64,000 nt of DNA, from positions 1 through 64,000 of the forward strand of contig URFZ01000007.1 in NCBI GenBank assembly GCA_900547165.1, in the 5' to 3' direction. The notes under the pieces were generated by a model. It was not told the DNA's origin. It made no database searches and saw only the letters and a list, made by a program, of their open reading frames with translations. The position numbers were made by a program, and so were the translations under genes. This document shows positions 50,731 to 59,024 of the stretch, one piece after another; position 1 is the stretch's first letter, and each line of letters begins with the position of its first letter. Source of the stretch: an uncultured Eubacteriales bacterium. Its GTDB lineage: Bacteria > Bacillota > Clostridia > Oscillospirales > UBA644.

Positions 50731-52932
50731 TTATTTTTCAGACAAATTCGGAACATCAAGACGTTGGCGGGCAACAAGTTCCGCAAAGTACCCGCCTTTT
50801 TCAATCAAAGAGTTATACGAGCCGTCCTCAACGATTTTTCCTCTGTCGAGAACAAGAATGCGGTCGCACTGTTTTATTGTTGAAAGCCTGTGCGCGATGA
50901 CTATTCTTGTGCATTTGAGCGAATCAAGCGATTCGGAAACCTTTTTCTGCGTAAGGTTATCAAGAGCTGACGTTGCCTCGTCAAACATCAGGATTTTCGG
51001 TTTCGGCGCTATTGCGCGCGCTATCATAAGCCGCTGACGCTGTCCGCCCGATATTCCGCCCGAACCCTCGGAGATCAGAGTATTCATGCCCATCGGCATT
51101 TTTCGGATATCGTCGGCTATCCCCGCAAGTTCAGCCGCTTCCCAGGCATCTTTAACCGTCAGCCACGGTGCGGAGATAACGATGTTCGAATATATATCGC
51201 CCTGAAAAAGTTTGCCGTTTTGAATAACGACGCCTATCCTGCGGCGAAGGGATTTGAGGTCTATCCGCTCTATGTCTCTTCCGTCATAATATATGGCGCC
51301 CTTTTGAGGTTTTTCAAAGCCGAGCAAAAGACGCATGAGTGTGGATTTGCCGCAGCCCGTCTTTCCGACTATCGCAACATACTGTCCCGGACGTATCTTC
51401 AAGGAAAGATCGTCAACCACAAGCGGCATATTCTCGTTGTATCTGAAAGAAACATTGTTCAGTTCTATACCGCCCGAAAGGCGTGTCAGAACCTGTTTTT
51501 CCTCTGCGATTTCGGGAACGGTGTCAAAAAACGGTTTTACGATTTCAAGTATGGGTTTTATCTGCGCCACGGTCAACGCTATTCCCGCCAACGACGAAAA
51601 CGCACCCGAGACCATACCGTAAGCGGTGCTGAAAGCATAATAATCGGCGACCGAAACGCCGGACCCGACGGCGGAGGCATACATAACAAGAGTTCCGACA
51701 AGAGATATCGCAAGACTTATAACGGAATTTATCTTCAAAAACATCGGCGGGTCGTATTCAAGTTTCGCCTTTCGGGCATAAAGATTTCCCCAACGGGCAA
51801 AGGCTCTTTTTTCCGCGCCCGCAAGTTTTATCTTCTGCACGCCGCTTATAAGAGAATACGTCATACCGCTCTCTTTGCCGTCAAGTTCCATTTCCCTTTT
51901 GCCGTGCCGCATTTGAAGCATGGACGAAACAACGGAAAAAACGAGGGTCACAAGGATTATCAGCAATGCGGGAACAACAAGAGCGGGAGCGTATATGAAT
52001 ATTTGCGATATGTATATAAGAGAAAAAACGGAAGTCAGACCTGTCGTCAACACCGTTGAAACAAGCATATTGCAAAGAGCGTTTATCTGCATGGCGCGGC
52101 TTGCGAGATCACCCGAACTGTATTCCTTGAAAAAGCCTGCGGGCAGAGACATAACACGCATCATCGTTGCCGCCTCTACCGAAACGCTGAGTTTTGTGTC
52201 TATTCGCGCAGTTATCATGCCTTTGACGGCGGTGATGAGCATTGCGCTGACGGAAACGGAGACCATAAACACGGCAAGCGCAACGAGCAGACGGACATTT
52301 CCCGACGGAAGAACCTCGGAAAAAAGAAGATTGTTCAGTTTAGGAGAAAACATGCCGATAAGTGATACCGCAAAAGTTGCGAGCGCAATAAGTACGAAAT
52401 CCGAAACGGAAAGCGATTGCAAAATAAATTTCATCAAAGAGCCGAGACCAATTTTTTTCAACGGAAACGGCTTATAGAAAGCAATGGCTTCATCTTCGAA
52501 CAACTCTCTGTTCTTGCTGTTCACTTTTCTTCTTTTTCCGCTTTTTGCGTCAAACCAACTGTAACCCGAAAGTCCCGTCGGAATAAACGCAACGACGCTT
52601 CCGTCCTCTTTGAGCACGCCGATCATCGCGCCGACGGCATCTTTATACCATGCGCCGTCAAGTTTTACTGTTCTGCGCATTATTCCGTAAGGGCGCAAAA
52701 GGAACTCCAACTGTTCGTTTTTATCTTTGATTCCGTCAGGTATCTCTCTGCTTTTGACGTGATAGTATTTCAATATCTCATCTATCGCGTTTTTGGTGGT
52801 CGCGCGGCTGTCGTTCAGAGAAGCGGAAACTTTTGACCCCATCACGGCGGCAGCCATATTCACAAAGGAATCGGCAAAAACATCGTCGTCGTTTTGTTTG
52901 CGCTGTCTTATCTGTTCGTCAAACCAACCCAT
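50731..52932 (-). CDS. NHLM-type ABC transporter, permease/ATP-binding (second protein)
   Basis: 733 residues. There is no C39 peptidase; instead an N-terminal domain of about 160 residues is followed by an ABC exporter core. The six-helix membrane domain spans about 165-450. The ATPase has Walker A VGKTGCGKSTLMRLL, signature SGGQRQRLMIARAIAP and Walker B ILMFDEATSALD. This is the second ABC protein of the NHLM bacteriocin export system (NHLM_micro_ABC2 type), always paired with a peptidase-bearing one. AAGGAGG precedes the ATG, 14 bases after the first transporter stop. Confidence 0.92.
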   Translation of the reverse strand: MGWFDEQIRQRKQNDDDVFADSFVNMAAAVMGSKVSASLNDSRATTKNAIDEILKYYHVKSREIPDGIKDKNEQLEFLLRPYGIMRRTVKLDGAWYKDAVGAMIGVLKEDGSVVAFIPTGLSGYSWFDAKSGKRRKVNSKNRELFEDEAIAFYKPFPLKKIGLGSLMKFILQSLSVSDFVLIALATFAVSLIGMFSPKLNNLLFSEVLPSGNVRLLVALAVFMVSVSVSAMLITAVKGMITARIDTKLSVSVEAATMMRVMSLPAGFFKEYSSGDLASRAMQINALCNMLVSTVLTTGLTSVFSLIYISQIFIYAPALVVPALLIILVTLVFSVVSSMLQMRHGKREMELDGKESGMTYSLISGVQKIKLAGAEKRAFARWGNLYARKAKLEYDPPMFLKINSVISLAISLVGTLVMYASAVGSGVSVADYYAFSTAYGMVSGAFSSLAGIALTVAQIKPILEIVKPFFDTVPEIAEEKQVLTRLSGGIELNNVSFRYNENMPLVVDDLSLKIRPGQYVAIVGKTGCGKSTLMRLLLGFEKPQKGAIYYDGRDIERIDLKSLRRRIGVVIQNGKLFQGDIYSNIVISAPWLTVKDAWEAAELAGIADDIRKMPMGMNTLISEGSGGISGGQRQRLMIARAIAPKPKILMFDEATSALDNLTQKKVSESLDSLKCTRIVIAHRLSTIKQCDRILVLDRGKIVEDGSYNSLIEKGGYFAELVARQRLDVPNLSEK

Positions 52933-52946
52933 CGCTTTTGCCCTCC

Positions 52947-55127
52947 TTATTCGTTTGATACAAGTTCGGTATAATAACCGCCGTGCGCCATAAGTTCTTC
53001 GTGAGTTCCGCGTTCGACGACCTTACCACCGTCCAGAACGATTATCTCGTCGCAATCACGAATGGTCGAAAGACGATGCGCAACAACGATGCAGGTGATA
53101 CCTCTGTCCTTTATCGAATTGACAACATCGTATTCGGTCTTTGCGTCCAGCGCCGATGTCGCCTCATCAAGAATGATTATCGTCGGGTCTTGGGCAAGAA
53201 CTCGGGCAATTTCCATTCTCTGGCGCTGTCCGCCCGAGAAATCCTTTCCGCCCTCGGTTATCCTGTACTGATACCCGCCCTCGCGCTGCATGATGTCCTC
53301 GTGCAGCTGCGCGTCACGCGCCGCCATGATGACTTCAAAATCCTCAATCGAGGTATCCCACATTTTTATGTTGTTTGCAATGGTGTCTTCAAAAAGAATT
53401 ATGTCCTGGTCAACAACGGCAAGAGAGCCTGTGAAAACGCTGCGATCTATTTCGGAAATCGGTTTTCCGTCAAACAGTATCTCTCCGCTCCACGGGCGGT
53501 AAAGCCCCGATATAAGTTTTGAAAGCGTGGATTTGCCACAGCCTGACGCGCCGACAAACGCTATGCGCTCTCCGCGTTTGAGCGTCATATTGAAATTTTC
53601 TATAAGAGGTTCGGCAAGACGCGAATAACCGAACGTAACGTTTTTCATCTCTATATTGCCGGAGAGTTTGTCATATTCTGCGCTTTCGTCAACGGCGGAA
53701 TCAAGGCTGACGTCTGTCGGATATTTCATAACGTCCTCTATTCGCTCCATATCCGTGCGCATTTCCTGCAATGTCTGTCCCGCGGAGATAAGAGTTGTCG
53801 CGGGCGAGGTAAAAGAGGAAAGGAAACCCTGAAAAGCCATGATCATACCGACAGTGAATTGTCCGTCCATCGCAAGATATACGCCGATGATGAGCACCGC
53901 AGTACCGCAAACGGAACCGACCAAAGAAGGAAGAAGACCGAGTATCTGATCGAGTTTTCGGAATCTGACTTTCTGCGTGTTGACGCTTGCCTGATAACCC
54001 GCCCATTTTTCAAAATATCCGTCCTCCGCGCCGCTTGCTTTTATCGTTTCTATCATTTCGATACCCGCAACGGTCGCTCCCGCAAGTTTACCCGCATCAC
54101 GCATCTGAACGCGGGTTATGTTTATTCTCTTTTTGGAAATTATGCGGGAAAGAAAGAGATTTATTACTACACTCAAAAGCCCGATAAGAGTCAGAACAAG
54201 GCTGTAACGGAGCATTACGACAAGATAAAAAACCATCATAACAGTGTTTAAGAAAAGCGGTGCGAATGTGTTGACAAGCATTTCCGAGATAGAGGAGTTT
54301 GAAGCTTGTCGCCCCTGAATGTCGCCCGCCATTCGTTGGGAGAAAAATTCCATCGGCAAACGAAGCACTTTCCACATAAACGTCGAACTGCCTATCATAT
54401 CCATTTTTCCGTTGATTTTGAGAGTGTAGACCTCTCCTATACACGCAACAACTATCTGAACAACCCCGAGCGCCGCCAGCGCGACGATAAACGGCGTTAC
54501 CCATTCGGGGTTTTCGCCCGTCAGAAGTCTGTCAAGAAAAATGCGGGAAAATGCGGGATTTATGACGCCTATAAGAGAAGATATAAGCGTTGTAAGAACA
54601 ACAAACGCAACGGCAACACCGGCACCGGCAAGACGCTTTTTCGCATACGAAAGCATGGACTGCGGCTTTCCGCTCGGCACAAAGGCCTCCGACGGCTCAA
54701 AAAGCAGACAGATACCCGTAAACGACTCATCGAAAGTTTTCATCGGGACTGTATACGTTCCTTTTGCGGGGTCGTTTATGACCGCTTTTTTTCCGCGAAA
54801 GCCGTCAAGCACAACAAAGTGATTGAAGTTCCAATGGATTATGCACGGGAACTTCCCGTTTTTGCGTAAATCTTCGGGTTCGTAACGGTAACCCTTTGCA
54901 ATAAAGCCGTAACTTCTCGCGGCTCGCAAAACATTTCTTGCGTTTGAGCCGTCACGCGATACTCCGCAGTCGAGACGAACCTGTTCGAGCGGAATCCATT
55001 TGCCGTAATACGCTGCTATCATCGCAAGCGATGCCGCGCCGCATTCAAGAGCTTCCATCTGCATAACAACGGGAACTTTTGCCACGCCGTTCAAGACAGG
55101 CTGTTTGATTTTTCTCTTTCTGTCCAT
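52947..55127 (-). CDS. NHLM-type peptidase-containing ABC transporter (C39)
   Basis: 726 residues. The N-terminal C39 peptidase has catalytic Cys29 (MEALECGAASL), His103 (NFNHFVVLDG) and Asp119 (VINDPAKG), all present. A six-helix membrane domain and an ATPase follow: VGASGCGKSTLSKLISG, FSGGQRQRMEIARVLA and IIILDEATSALD. It should cut precursors after the double Gly and export the cores, as NHLM_micro_ABC1 family members do. The ATG at 55127 has GAGGT 7 bases upstream; a GTG three codons earlier is less well placed. The gene starts about 10 bases after the HlyD-like stop. Confidence 0.94.
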   Translation of the reverse strand: MDRKRKIKQPVLNGVAKVPVVMQMEALECGAASLAMIAAYYGKWIPLEQVRLDCGVSRDGSNARNVLRAARSYGFIAKGYRYEPEDLRKNGKFPCIIHWNFNHFVVLDGFRGKKAVINDPAKGTYTVPMKTFDESFTGICLLFEPSEAFVPSGKPQSMLSYAKKRLAGAGVAVAFVVLTTLISSLIGVINPAFSRIFLDRLLTGENPEWVTPFIVALAALGVVQIVVACIGEVYTLKINGKMDMIGSSTFMWKVLRLPMEFFSQRMAGDIQGRQASNSSISEMLVNTFAPLFLNTVMMVFYLVVMLRYSLVLTLIGLLSVVINLFLSRIISKKRINITRVQMRDAGKLAGATVAGIEMIETIKASGAEDGYFEKWAGYQASVNTQKVRFRKLDQILGLLPSLVGSVCGTAVLIIGVYLAMDGQFTVGMIMAFQGFLSSFTSPATTLISAGQTLQEMRTDMERIEDVMKYPTDVSLDSAVDESAEYDKLSGNIEMKNVTFGYSRLAEPLIENFNMTLKRGERIAFVGASGCGKSTLSKLISGLYRPWSGEILFDGKPISEIDRSVFTGSLAVVDQDIILFEDTIANNIKMWDTSIEDFEVIMAARDAQLHEDIMQREGGYQYRITEGGKDFSGGQRQRMEIARVLAQDPTIIILDEATSALDAKTEYDVVNSIKDRGITCIVVAHRLSTIRDCDEIIVLDGGKVVERGTHEELMAHGGYYTELVSNE

Positions 55128-55137
55128 TCGGCGCACC

Positions 55138-55611
55138 TCAGTTCAAAACGAACGATATGGGGCTGACCCTTTTCGTTATAACGTCAACGGAATATTCGCC
55201 GTCAGCAAGATCGGGCGAATCGACGATAGCAACATAGACCCAATCGGTCTCGGAAAATCCTCCGAGATATATCAGGTACGAATCTTTTTCGCCGTCAAGT
55301 CTGACGGGAGAAGCCGAAACACTTTTCACCGTGTATTCTTTTCCGTCAACAGAAATTATTGTGTCCTCTTTGACATCGGAGATATCATCGCTTTTTATGT
55401 AACAGGTCAATTTGCCGTTTTCGCAAACACCCGATGCCTGTTTTTTTGTGTCGAGACGTCCGAAAACGCCCCAAACGCAGACACCCGCAAGAAGAATCAC
55501 CACTGCCGCAAGAATCATCCATACACCCGGATTGGAGACGCGGATATAATCGTTCAACTGTTCGGGCGACGTGACCCTTTCAATACTTTTTTTTCGAAAC
55601 AATTCACTCAT
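55138..55611 (-). CDS. Short HlyD-like NHLM secretion protein
   Basis: 157 residues. The N-terminus SIERVTSPEQLNDYIRVSNPGVW is characteristic of NHLM-system HlyD proteins, followed by one transmembrane helix (31-50). Only a small beta-rich domain follows (about 58-157). The long coiled-coil hairpin and lipoyl halves of ordinary HlyD adaptors are missing, which fits a Gram-positive cell without an outer membrane channel. It is the first gene of the operon, with AAAAGGAG upstream of the ATG. It probably supports the two ABC proteins. Confidence 0.85.
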   Translation of the reverse strand: MSELFRKKSIERVTSPEQLNDYIRVSNPGVWMILAAVVILLAGVCVWGVFGRLDTKKQASGVCENGKLTCYIKSDDISDVKEDTIISVDGKEYTVKSVSASPVRLDGEKDSYLIYLGGFSETDWVYVAIVDSPDLADGEYSVDVITKRVSPISFVLN

Positions 55612-55663
55612 CTACGGTGCTCCTTTTCCGCCTGCGGCAGATTATATTTCTTTTTCTTTTTAT

Positions 55664-55689
55664 TATAATTGGTATGCACCCCAATTATA
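55664..55689. promoter_or_regulatory. operator-like inverted repeat at RiPP promoter
   Basis: TATAATTGG (55664-55672) and CCAATTATA (55681-55689) form a perfect 9-bp inverted repeat with an 8-base spacer. It covers the -10 and the predicted transcription start (about 55677) of the RiPP operon, which is how a repressor operator is placed. No regulator gene lies inside the operon. Confidence 0.6.
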
Positions 55690-55712
55690 GCATATACAAT
55701 ATAAAAATACAA
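55684..55712 (-). promoter_or_regulatory. promoter of RiPP operon
   Basis: On the minus strand TTGTAT (55712-55707), 17-base AT-rich spacer, TATAAT (55689-55684). It has a leader of about 65 bases before the HlyD-like gene. Confidence 0.78.
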
Positions 55713-55762
55713 GTATTTTTGTCGAATTCAATCGTGAATTTTTATTACATCTTCATTTAAGC

Positions 55763-55811
55763 CAATAAAAAACACCTCCCACAGTAACGTTTTCGTGACT
55801 GCGGGAGGTGT
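55763..55811 (-). terminator. terminator upstream of the RiPP operon
   Basis: ACACCTCCC (from 55772) pairs with GGGAGGTGT (to 55811), with an extended inner stem. On the minus strand it is followed by TTTTTTATTGG. It ends the HAD-membrane protein unit and insulates the RiPP promoter. Confidence 0.85.
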
Positions 55812-55824
55812 GGAAAATAAATAT

Positions 55825-56211
55825 TCAGTATGATTTAAGTTTATCAGCAAGACGCTCGGACAAAACGGCACAAGCCTCAATATGTATCTTATCTCCGTCG
55901 GCAAAAACCGTATATGAATCCGGGTTTTGTTTTACCTGCGTTATCTGAGAAAAGGCATACGTCTTTCTGTTCCCGAACATGGTTGAATACTCAAATGTCA
56001 AATCATCCAGTATCCGTATCTTTTGATTTTTCCAACAAAGATATGCGGCGACGAAAATCAACAGAAACGGAATGTCGCATAACAATATCGCCATATTTCC
56101 GATTACAAATGCAATAATTGTGGCAGCAACGGCGCATACGGCAAAAAATATGCCTGTTCCGAGAACCCAAGTCGGAAGATACATATCTGCTTTTTTCTCT
56201 TCGTTTTTCAT
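55825..56211 (-). CDS. Small membrane protein with PH-like C-terminal part, 128 aa
   Basis: 128 residues. Two adjacent transmembrane helices (about 14-36 and 40-58) are followed by a cytosolic beta-rich domain (IRILDDLTFEYSTMFGNRKTYAFSQITQVKQNPDSYTVFAD), in the layout of DUF-type PH-like membrane proteins. Function is unknown. AAGGAGAAG precedes the ATG. It follows the HAD gene by 51 bases on the same strand and ends at the terminator before the RiPP promoter. An immunity role for the RiPP system is possible from position but unsupported, since a terminator separates them. Confidence 0.68.
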   Translation of the reverse strand: MKNEEKKADMYLPTWVLGTGIFFAVCAVAATIIAFVIGNMAILLCDIPFLLIFVAAYLCWKNQKIRILDDLTFEYSTMFGNRKTYAFSQITQVKQNPDSYTVFADGDKIHIEACAVLSERLADKLKSY

Positions 56212-56262
56212 AAAATCTTCTCCTTAATATTCTAATTATATTTGTTTTGGCACGAGCCATTG

Positions 56263-57069
56263 TCAGCATTTCACAAGTCCCGCTTTTACAAGTCCTTTGA
56301 AAATGCCCTCTCTGTTGTTGTCCGACGTCACGTTGGGAACAAGTTTTTTCAGGTCTTCGGGGGCGTTGCCCATCAGAAATGGCAGTCCGACGGTATTCAG
56401 CATATCAAGGTCATTATAGTTGTCGCCGAAAGCCACAGTCTCTGAAATCGGAATATTTTTCAATTCGCAAAGCGTCCTTACGGCGCTGCCTTTCGTTACT
56501 CCGTTTTCCATAATTTCAAGCATCGGAAACGTGGAACGCAGAATTGACAGTTCGGGAAATTCATTTTTCAGACGGCGCTCCGTTTCGGCAAGTTCATCGG
56601 GTGCGCAGATACAAAGAACTTTTCCGATAACCGCGGCGGCGTCAAGCAGATCGACCGTGCCCTCGACCGCTTCCGTTTTAACGCTCTTTTCCTCTGCCGC
56701 AATTCTCTGTTCTTTACGGTCTTTTGTTATCCATGTATCTCCCGAAAAAACGCTCCAAACGCAGTCAAGCCCGCTGTTTTCAAGAAAGTCCACAATACGG
56801 CGGGCGGTTTCACGGGAAAAGCCTTTGGAAAAGACCGTTTTTCCGTTTTCGTCAAGCATTAACGCCCCGCTGTAAGCGATTATGGGGCAGAATAAACCAA
56901 ATTCACGCTCAACGGAATATATTCCCGACGGACTGCGCGCCGATATGGGAACAAACGGTATGCCCTTTTTCCGAAGTTCTTCTATTGCGGAAAGCGTTCC
57001 GGGCAGAATTTGCCTGCCGCTGCTCAAAAGCGTCCCGTCAATATCGCTGAAAACGATTTTGTAACTCAC
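56263..57069 (-). CDS. Cof-type HAD-IIB sugar phosphatase
   Basis: 268 residues. Motif I is FSDIDGTLLSS, the Cof cap domain follows, and motifs III and IV are VTKGSAVRTL and VAFGDNYNDLDML. These HAD-IIB enzymes dephosphorylate sugar phosphates or nucleotides; the substrate is not clear. The start is taken as GTG at 57069, with AGAGGT 7 bases upstream and the core strand YKIVFSDIDG immediately after. The longer frame to 57162 would include the promoter. Confidence 0.9.
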   Translation of the reverse strand: MSYKIVFSDIDGTLLSSGRQILPGTLSAIEELRKKGIPFVPISARSPSGIYSVEREFGLFCPIIAYSGALMLDENGKTVFSKGFSRETARRIVDFLENSGLDCVWSVFSGDTWITKDRKEQRIAAEEKSVKTEAVEGTVDLLDAAAVIGKVLCICAPDELAETERRLKNEFPELSILRSTFPMLEIMENGVTKGSAVRTLCELKNIPISETVAFGDNYNDLDMLNTVGLPFLMGNAPEDLKKLVPNVTSDNNREGIFKGLVKAGLVKC

Positions 57070-57100
57070 TCTTTTTACCTCTGTCTTTAAGACTGATAAT

Positions 57101-57129
57101 ATTATACCATACACATTCAAATTTTTCAA
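57101..57129 (-). promoter_or_regulatory. promoter of HAD phosphatase gene
   Basis: On the minus strand TTGAAA (57129-57124), 17-base spacer, TATAAT (57106-57101), 31 bases upstream of the GTG start. Confidence 0.78.
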
Positions 57130-57153
57130 TAACAGCAAAAAATAAAAACATCT

Positions 57154-57190
57154 GGGCTGCAAGAAAATTGCGTTTCTTACAGCCCATTTC
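57154..57190 (-). terminator. terminator after RNHCP gene
   Basis: GGGCTGCAAGAAA (57154-57166) pairs, with one mismatch, with TTTCTTACAGCCC (57173-57185), loop ATTGCG. It is the fourth member of the GGGCTG hairpin family. Confidence 0.7.
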
Positions 57191-57197
57191 GTGAAAA

Positions 57198-57623
57198 TTA
57201 TTTTATGCGCCCTTCACCGCCCATAAGCGCGGTGAGTTCCTCGATACGGTCGAGAGGGAACGGCGGTTCGCAAAGCGGTTTAAGCGCTATACTCATCAGT
57301 TTCATCGGATTATCGTCCGCCGCAACGCGGTTAGAACTTAGCGCTCCGCAGCGTTTGCAACGGTGTATGATAGCCCATTCACCGCCTTTTCGAACCCAAA
57401 CGGCAACAGGTTCCATTATGCCGCCGCAGTCGCTTTCACGGTCGCCCGGTTCGATATCGACGTGCAGGCTTGACAGACAATTCGGGCAATGATTGCGGTG
57501 CGAACTGCCTGCGTTTTCGGGAAATACAGGTCTTCCGCAGACCTTGCAGGTAAAAGTGTCGTTGCAGGCGTGCGTTTTGTAGTAACCCTTTTCAAATGTT
57601 TTTCTTTTATTTTCACGGTTCAT
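57198..57623 (-). CDS. RNHCP-domain protein
   Basis: 141 residues, the usual size of the RNHCP (PF12647) family. The N-terminal zinc-ribbon-like part has CNDTFTCKVCGRPVFPENAGS, the eponymous RNHCPNCLSS (about 43-52), and a second Cys pair in HRCKRCGALSSNRVAADDNP (about 88-107). Such proteins probably bind zinc and nucleic acid, but no activity is established. AGGAGG lies upstream of the ATG. The leader may carry a short upstream ORF and hairpin. Confidence 0.88.
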   Translation of the reverse strand: MNRENKRKTFEKGYYKTHACNDTFTCKVCGRPVFPENAGSSHRNHCPNCLSSLHVDIEPGDRESDCGGIMEPVAVWVRKGGEWAIIHRCKRCGALSSNRVAADDNPMKLMSIALKPLCEPPFPLDRIEELTALMGGEGRIK

Positions 57624-57678
57624 TGTTTTTCCTCCTGAAAGTGTATTTTTACTCTTTACGGGAGGAACGGCGGGAATG

Positions 57679-57737
57679 AATTTTGCCGACCTCCCCGGTC
57701 AGCACACACTCTCCGAGTTAAATTTTCTGTGTTTCAA
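57679..57737 (-). promoter_or_regulatory. possible leader peptide and hairpin upstream of RNHCP gene
   Basis: On the minus strand AAGGAG is followed 6 bases later by TTG opening a 12-codon frame (57737-57699, KHRKFNSESVC), whose stop lies in the arm of hairpin GCTGACC/GGTCGGC. The layout recalls attenuation, but there is no regulatory codon run and the RNA matches no known riboswitch I can recognise. Confidence 0.2.
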
Positions 57738-57844
57738 ACAGTTCTCCTTATAAAATTTATATTTTGTAAAGGGAAAAACCCTTTTATACAAAGACTGAAA
57801 GTTTTATGTACAAATAAATATAACGGTGGTCGGAAAATACAAGT

Positions 57845-58261
57845 TTATCTCAATCGAATGATTATTCTTGAAATCTCGACTGTCAGAATCTTCATAACGG
57901 CGCCGCCCGCCATAACAAAGAACCAGACTTCTCTTGCGGTCTGCGTTTTTGCGATAGGTGTGGCGATTGCCGCAACGACAATGAGCAGCGCGCCGATATA
58001 ACCGATAACCGTCGGAATATCCGAAAGTCCGAAAATTCCGGGGTCGCAACTGCCGTCTATGACGTTCTGAACAGATTTGTCAAAGCCGTCACGCGCCGCG
58101 GCAAAACAGCAAACAACGAGCCCGAAAACAAGCAATATCAGGCTTCTTATACCCCAATGTCTGCTGTCACGGTTCAAGGCCGCATACGCAACAAACCCGA
58201 GCAAAGCAACAATCATAAGCGTTGTTGCGGTCGTAACGGAATTACCGAAATACAGTTTCAT
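57845..58261 (-). CDS. Multipass membrane protein, 138 aa
   Basis: 138 residues with four predicted transmembrane helices (about 10-28, 38-58, 82-101, 111-130). A loop contains RDGFDKSVQNVIDGSCDPGIFGLSD. It resembles small DUF998-associated membrane proteins; no function is known. Its start overlaps the DUF998 stop (ATGA), so it is the third gene of the tetR operon. Confidence 0.72.
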   Translation of the reverse strand: MKLYFGNSVTTATTLMIVALLGFVAYAALNRDSRHWGIRSLILLVFGLVVCCFAAARDGFDKSVQNVIDGSCDPGIFGLSDIPTVIGYIGALLIVVAAIATPIAKTQTAREVWFFVMAGGAVMKILTVEISRIIIRLR

Positions 58262-58935
58262 TTTCTCTCATCTCCTTTTTGCGGTTCAGGTGCCGCTTTT
58301 TCGAGTTTTCCGAAAAACAGATAACCGCCGAGAACGGCATTGAACCCCGTTGCGGAAAAAACGCTGAAACGTTCGGGAATGCCGAAATATTCCGCAGGCA
58401 AAACACCCGTTCCCACAGCGCCGACAAACATTGCCGTAAGCGCGACCGCCGCAAATGCGGCAAGAGACGGCAACGTCTTTTTTCGGAATCCTCCGAAGAT
58501 AATCAAAACAAGAGAAACGACGCTCAAAGCAACGACCGCCGCGGTTATTACAAGGTGCATAACGCCCTGAAATCCGTCGGGTTTTCCCGAATTCGGGAGC
58601 GGAAACATTGCGTAACCGACCGCGGAAACCCAATTCATAACGGCAAAAAGATAAACGCCGCGGTGCAGAGTTCGGTTCAGATGCCCGCGAACCGCAAACG
58701 CGCAAAAAGTACAGCATACTATTCCGCACGGCATATAAAGCGCGGAGAGTTGATTCCACAAAACTCTCGACGGCGCGGTATCTGCGGAAAGGTCGCTGAC
58801 CGCCTGCGAAAGGCTGTCGTAGCCGGAATATGAGAGAGGCGCAAATATGACCGCCGCCGCATACGATAAAAGCGAAATCATTCCGAGCAACCCGAACAAA
58901 CGCGCCGCCTTTACGGAGTTTTCCGATGCTTTCAT
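58258..58935 (-). CDS. DUF998-family membrane protein
   Basis: 225 residues with six predicted helices. Family features are FAPLSYSGYDSLSQAVSDLSADTAPSRVLWN near the start and AMFPLPNSGKPDGFQGVMH in the middle. The role of DUF998 proteins is unknown. The start at 58935 is preferred, because AGGAG lies 9 bases upstream of it and would abut an ATG at 58944. It is the second gene of a tetR-DUF998-membrane protein operon, so it is probably regulated by the TetR protein. Confidence 0.82.
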   Translation of the reverse strand: MKASENSVKAARLFGLLGMISLLSYAAAVIFAPLSYSGYDSLSQAVSDLSADTAPSRVLWNQLSALYMPCGIVCCTFCAFAVRGHLNRTLHRGVYLFAVMNWVSAVGYAMFPLPNSGKPDGFQGVMHLVITAAVVALSVVSLVLIIFGGFRKKTLPSLAAFAAVALTAMFVGAVGTGVLPAEYFGIPERFSVFSATGFNAVLGGYLFFGKLEKAAPEPQKGDERK

Positions 58936-59024
58936 TCTATTCATCTCCTGAAAAATTTACGATATATTCGCCAAGGACAGAACGAAAACTGCAATTCAAA
59001 ACCGCCCGTCCCGAAATTTTTCAC

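Noticed and set aside
55825..56211. Immunity protein for the RiPP operon
   Set aside because: Small membrane proteins can be immunity factors, but this one is separated by a strong terminator and seems linked to the HAD gene.
57640..57780. Riboswitch upstream of the RNHCP gene
   Set aside because: There is a GC-rich hairpin and a possible 12-codon frame, but no match to any aptamer consensus I can recall. It is kept only as a low-confidence leader.
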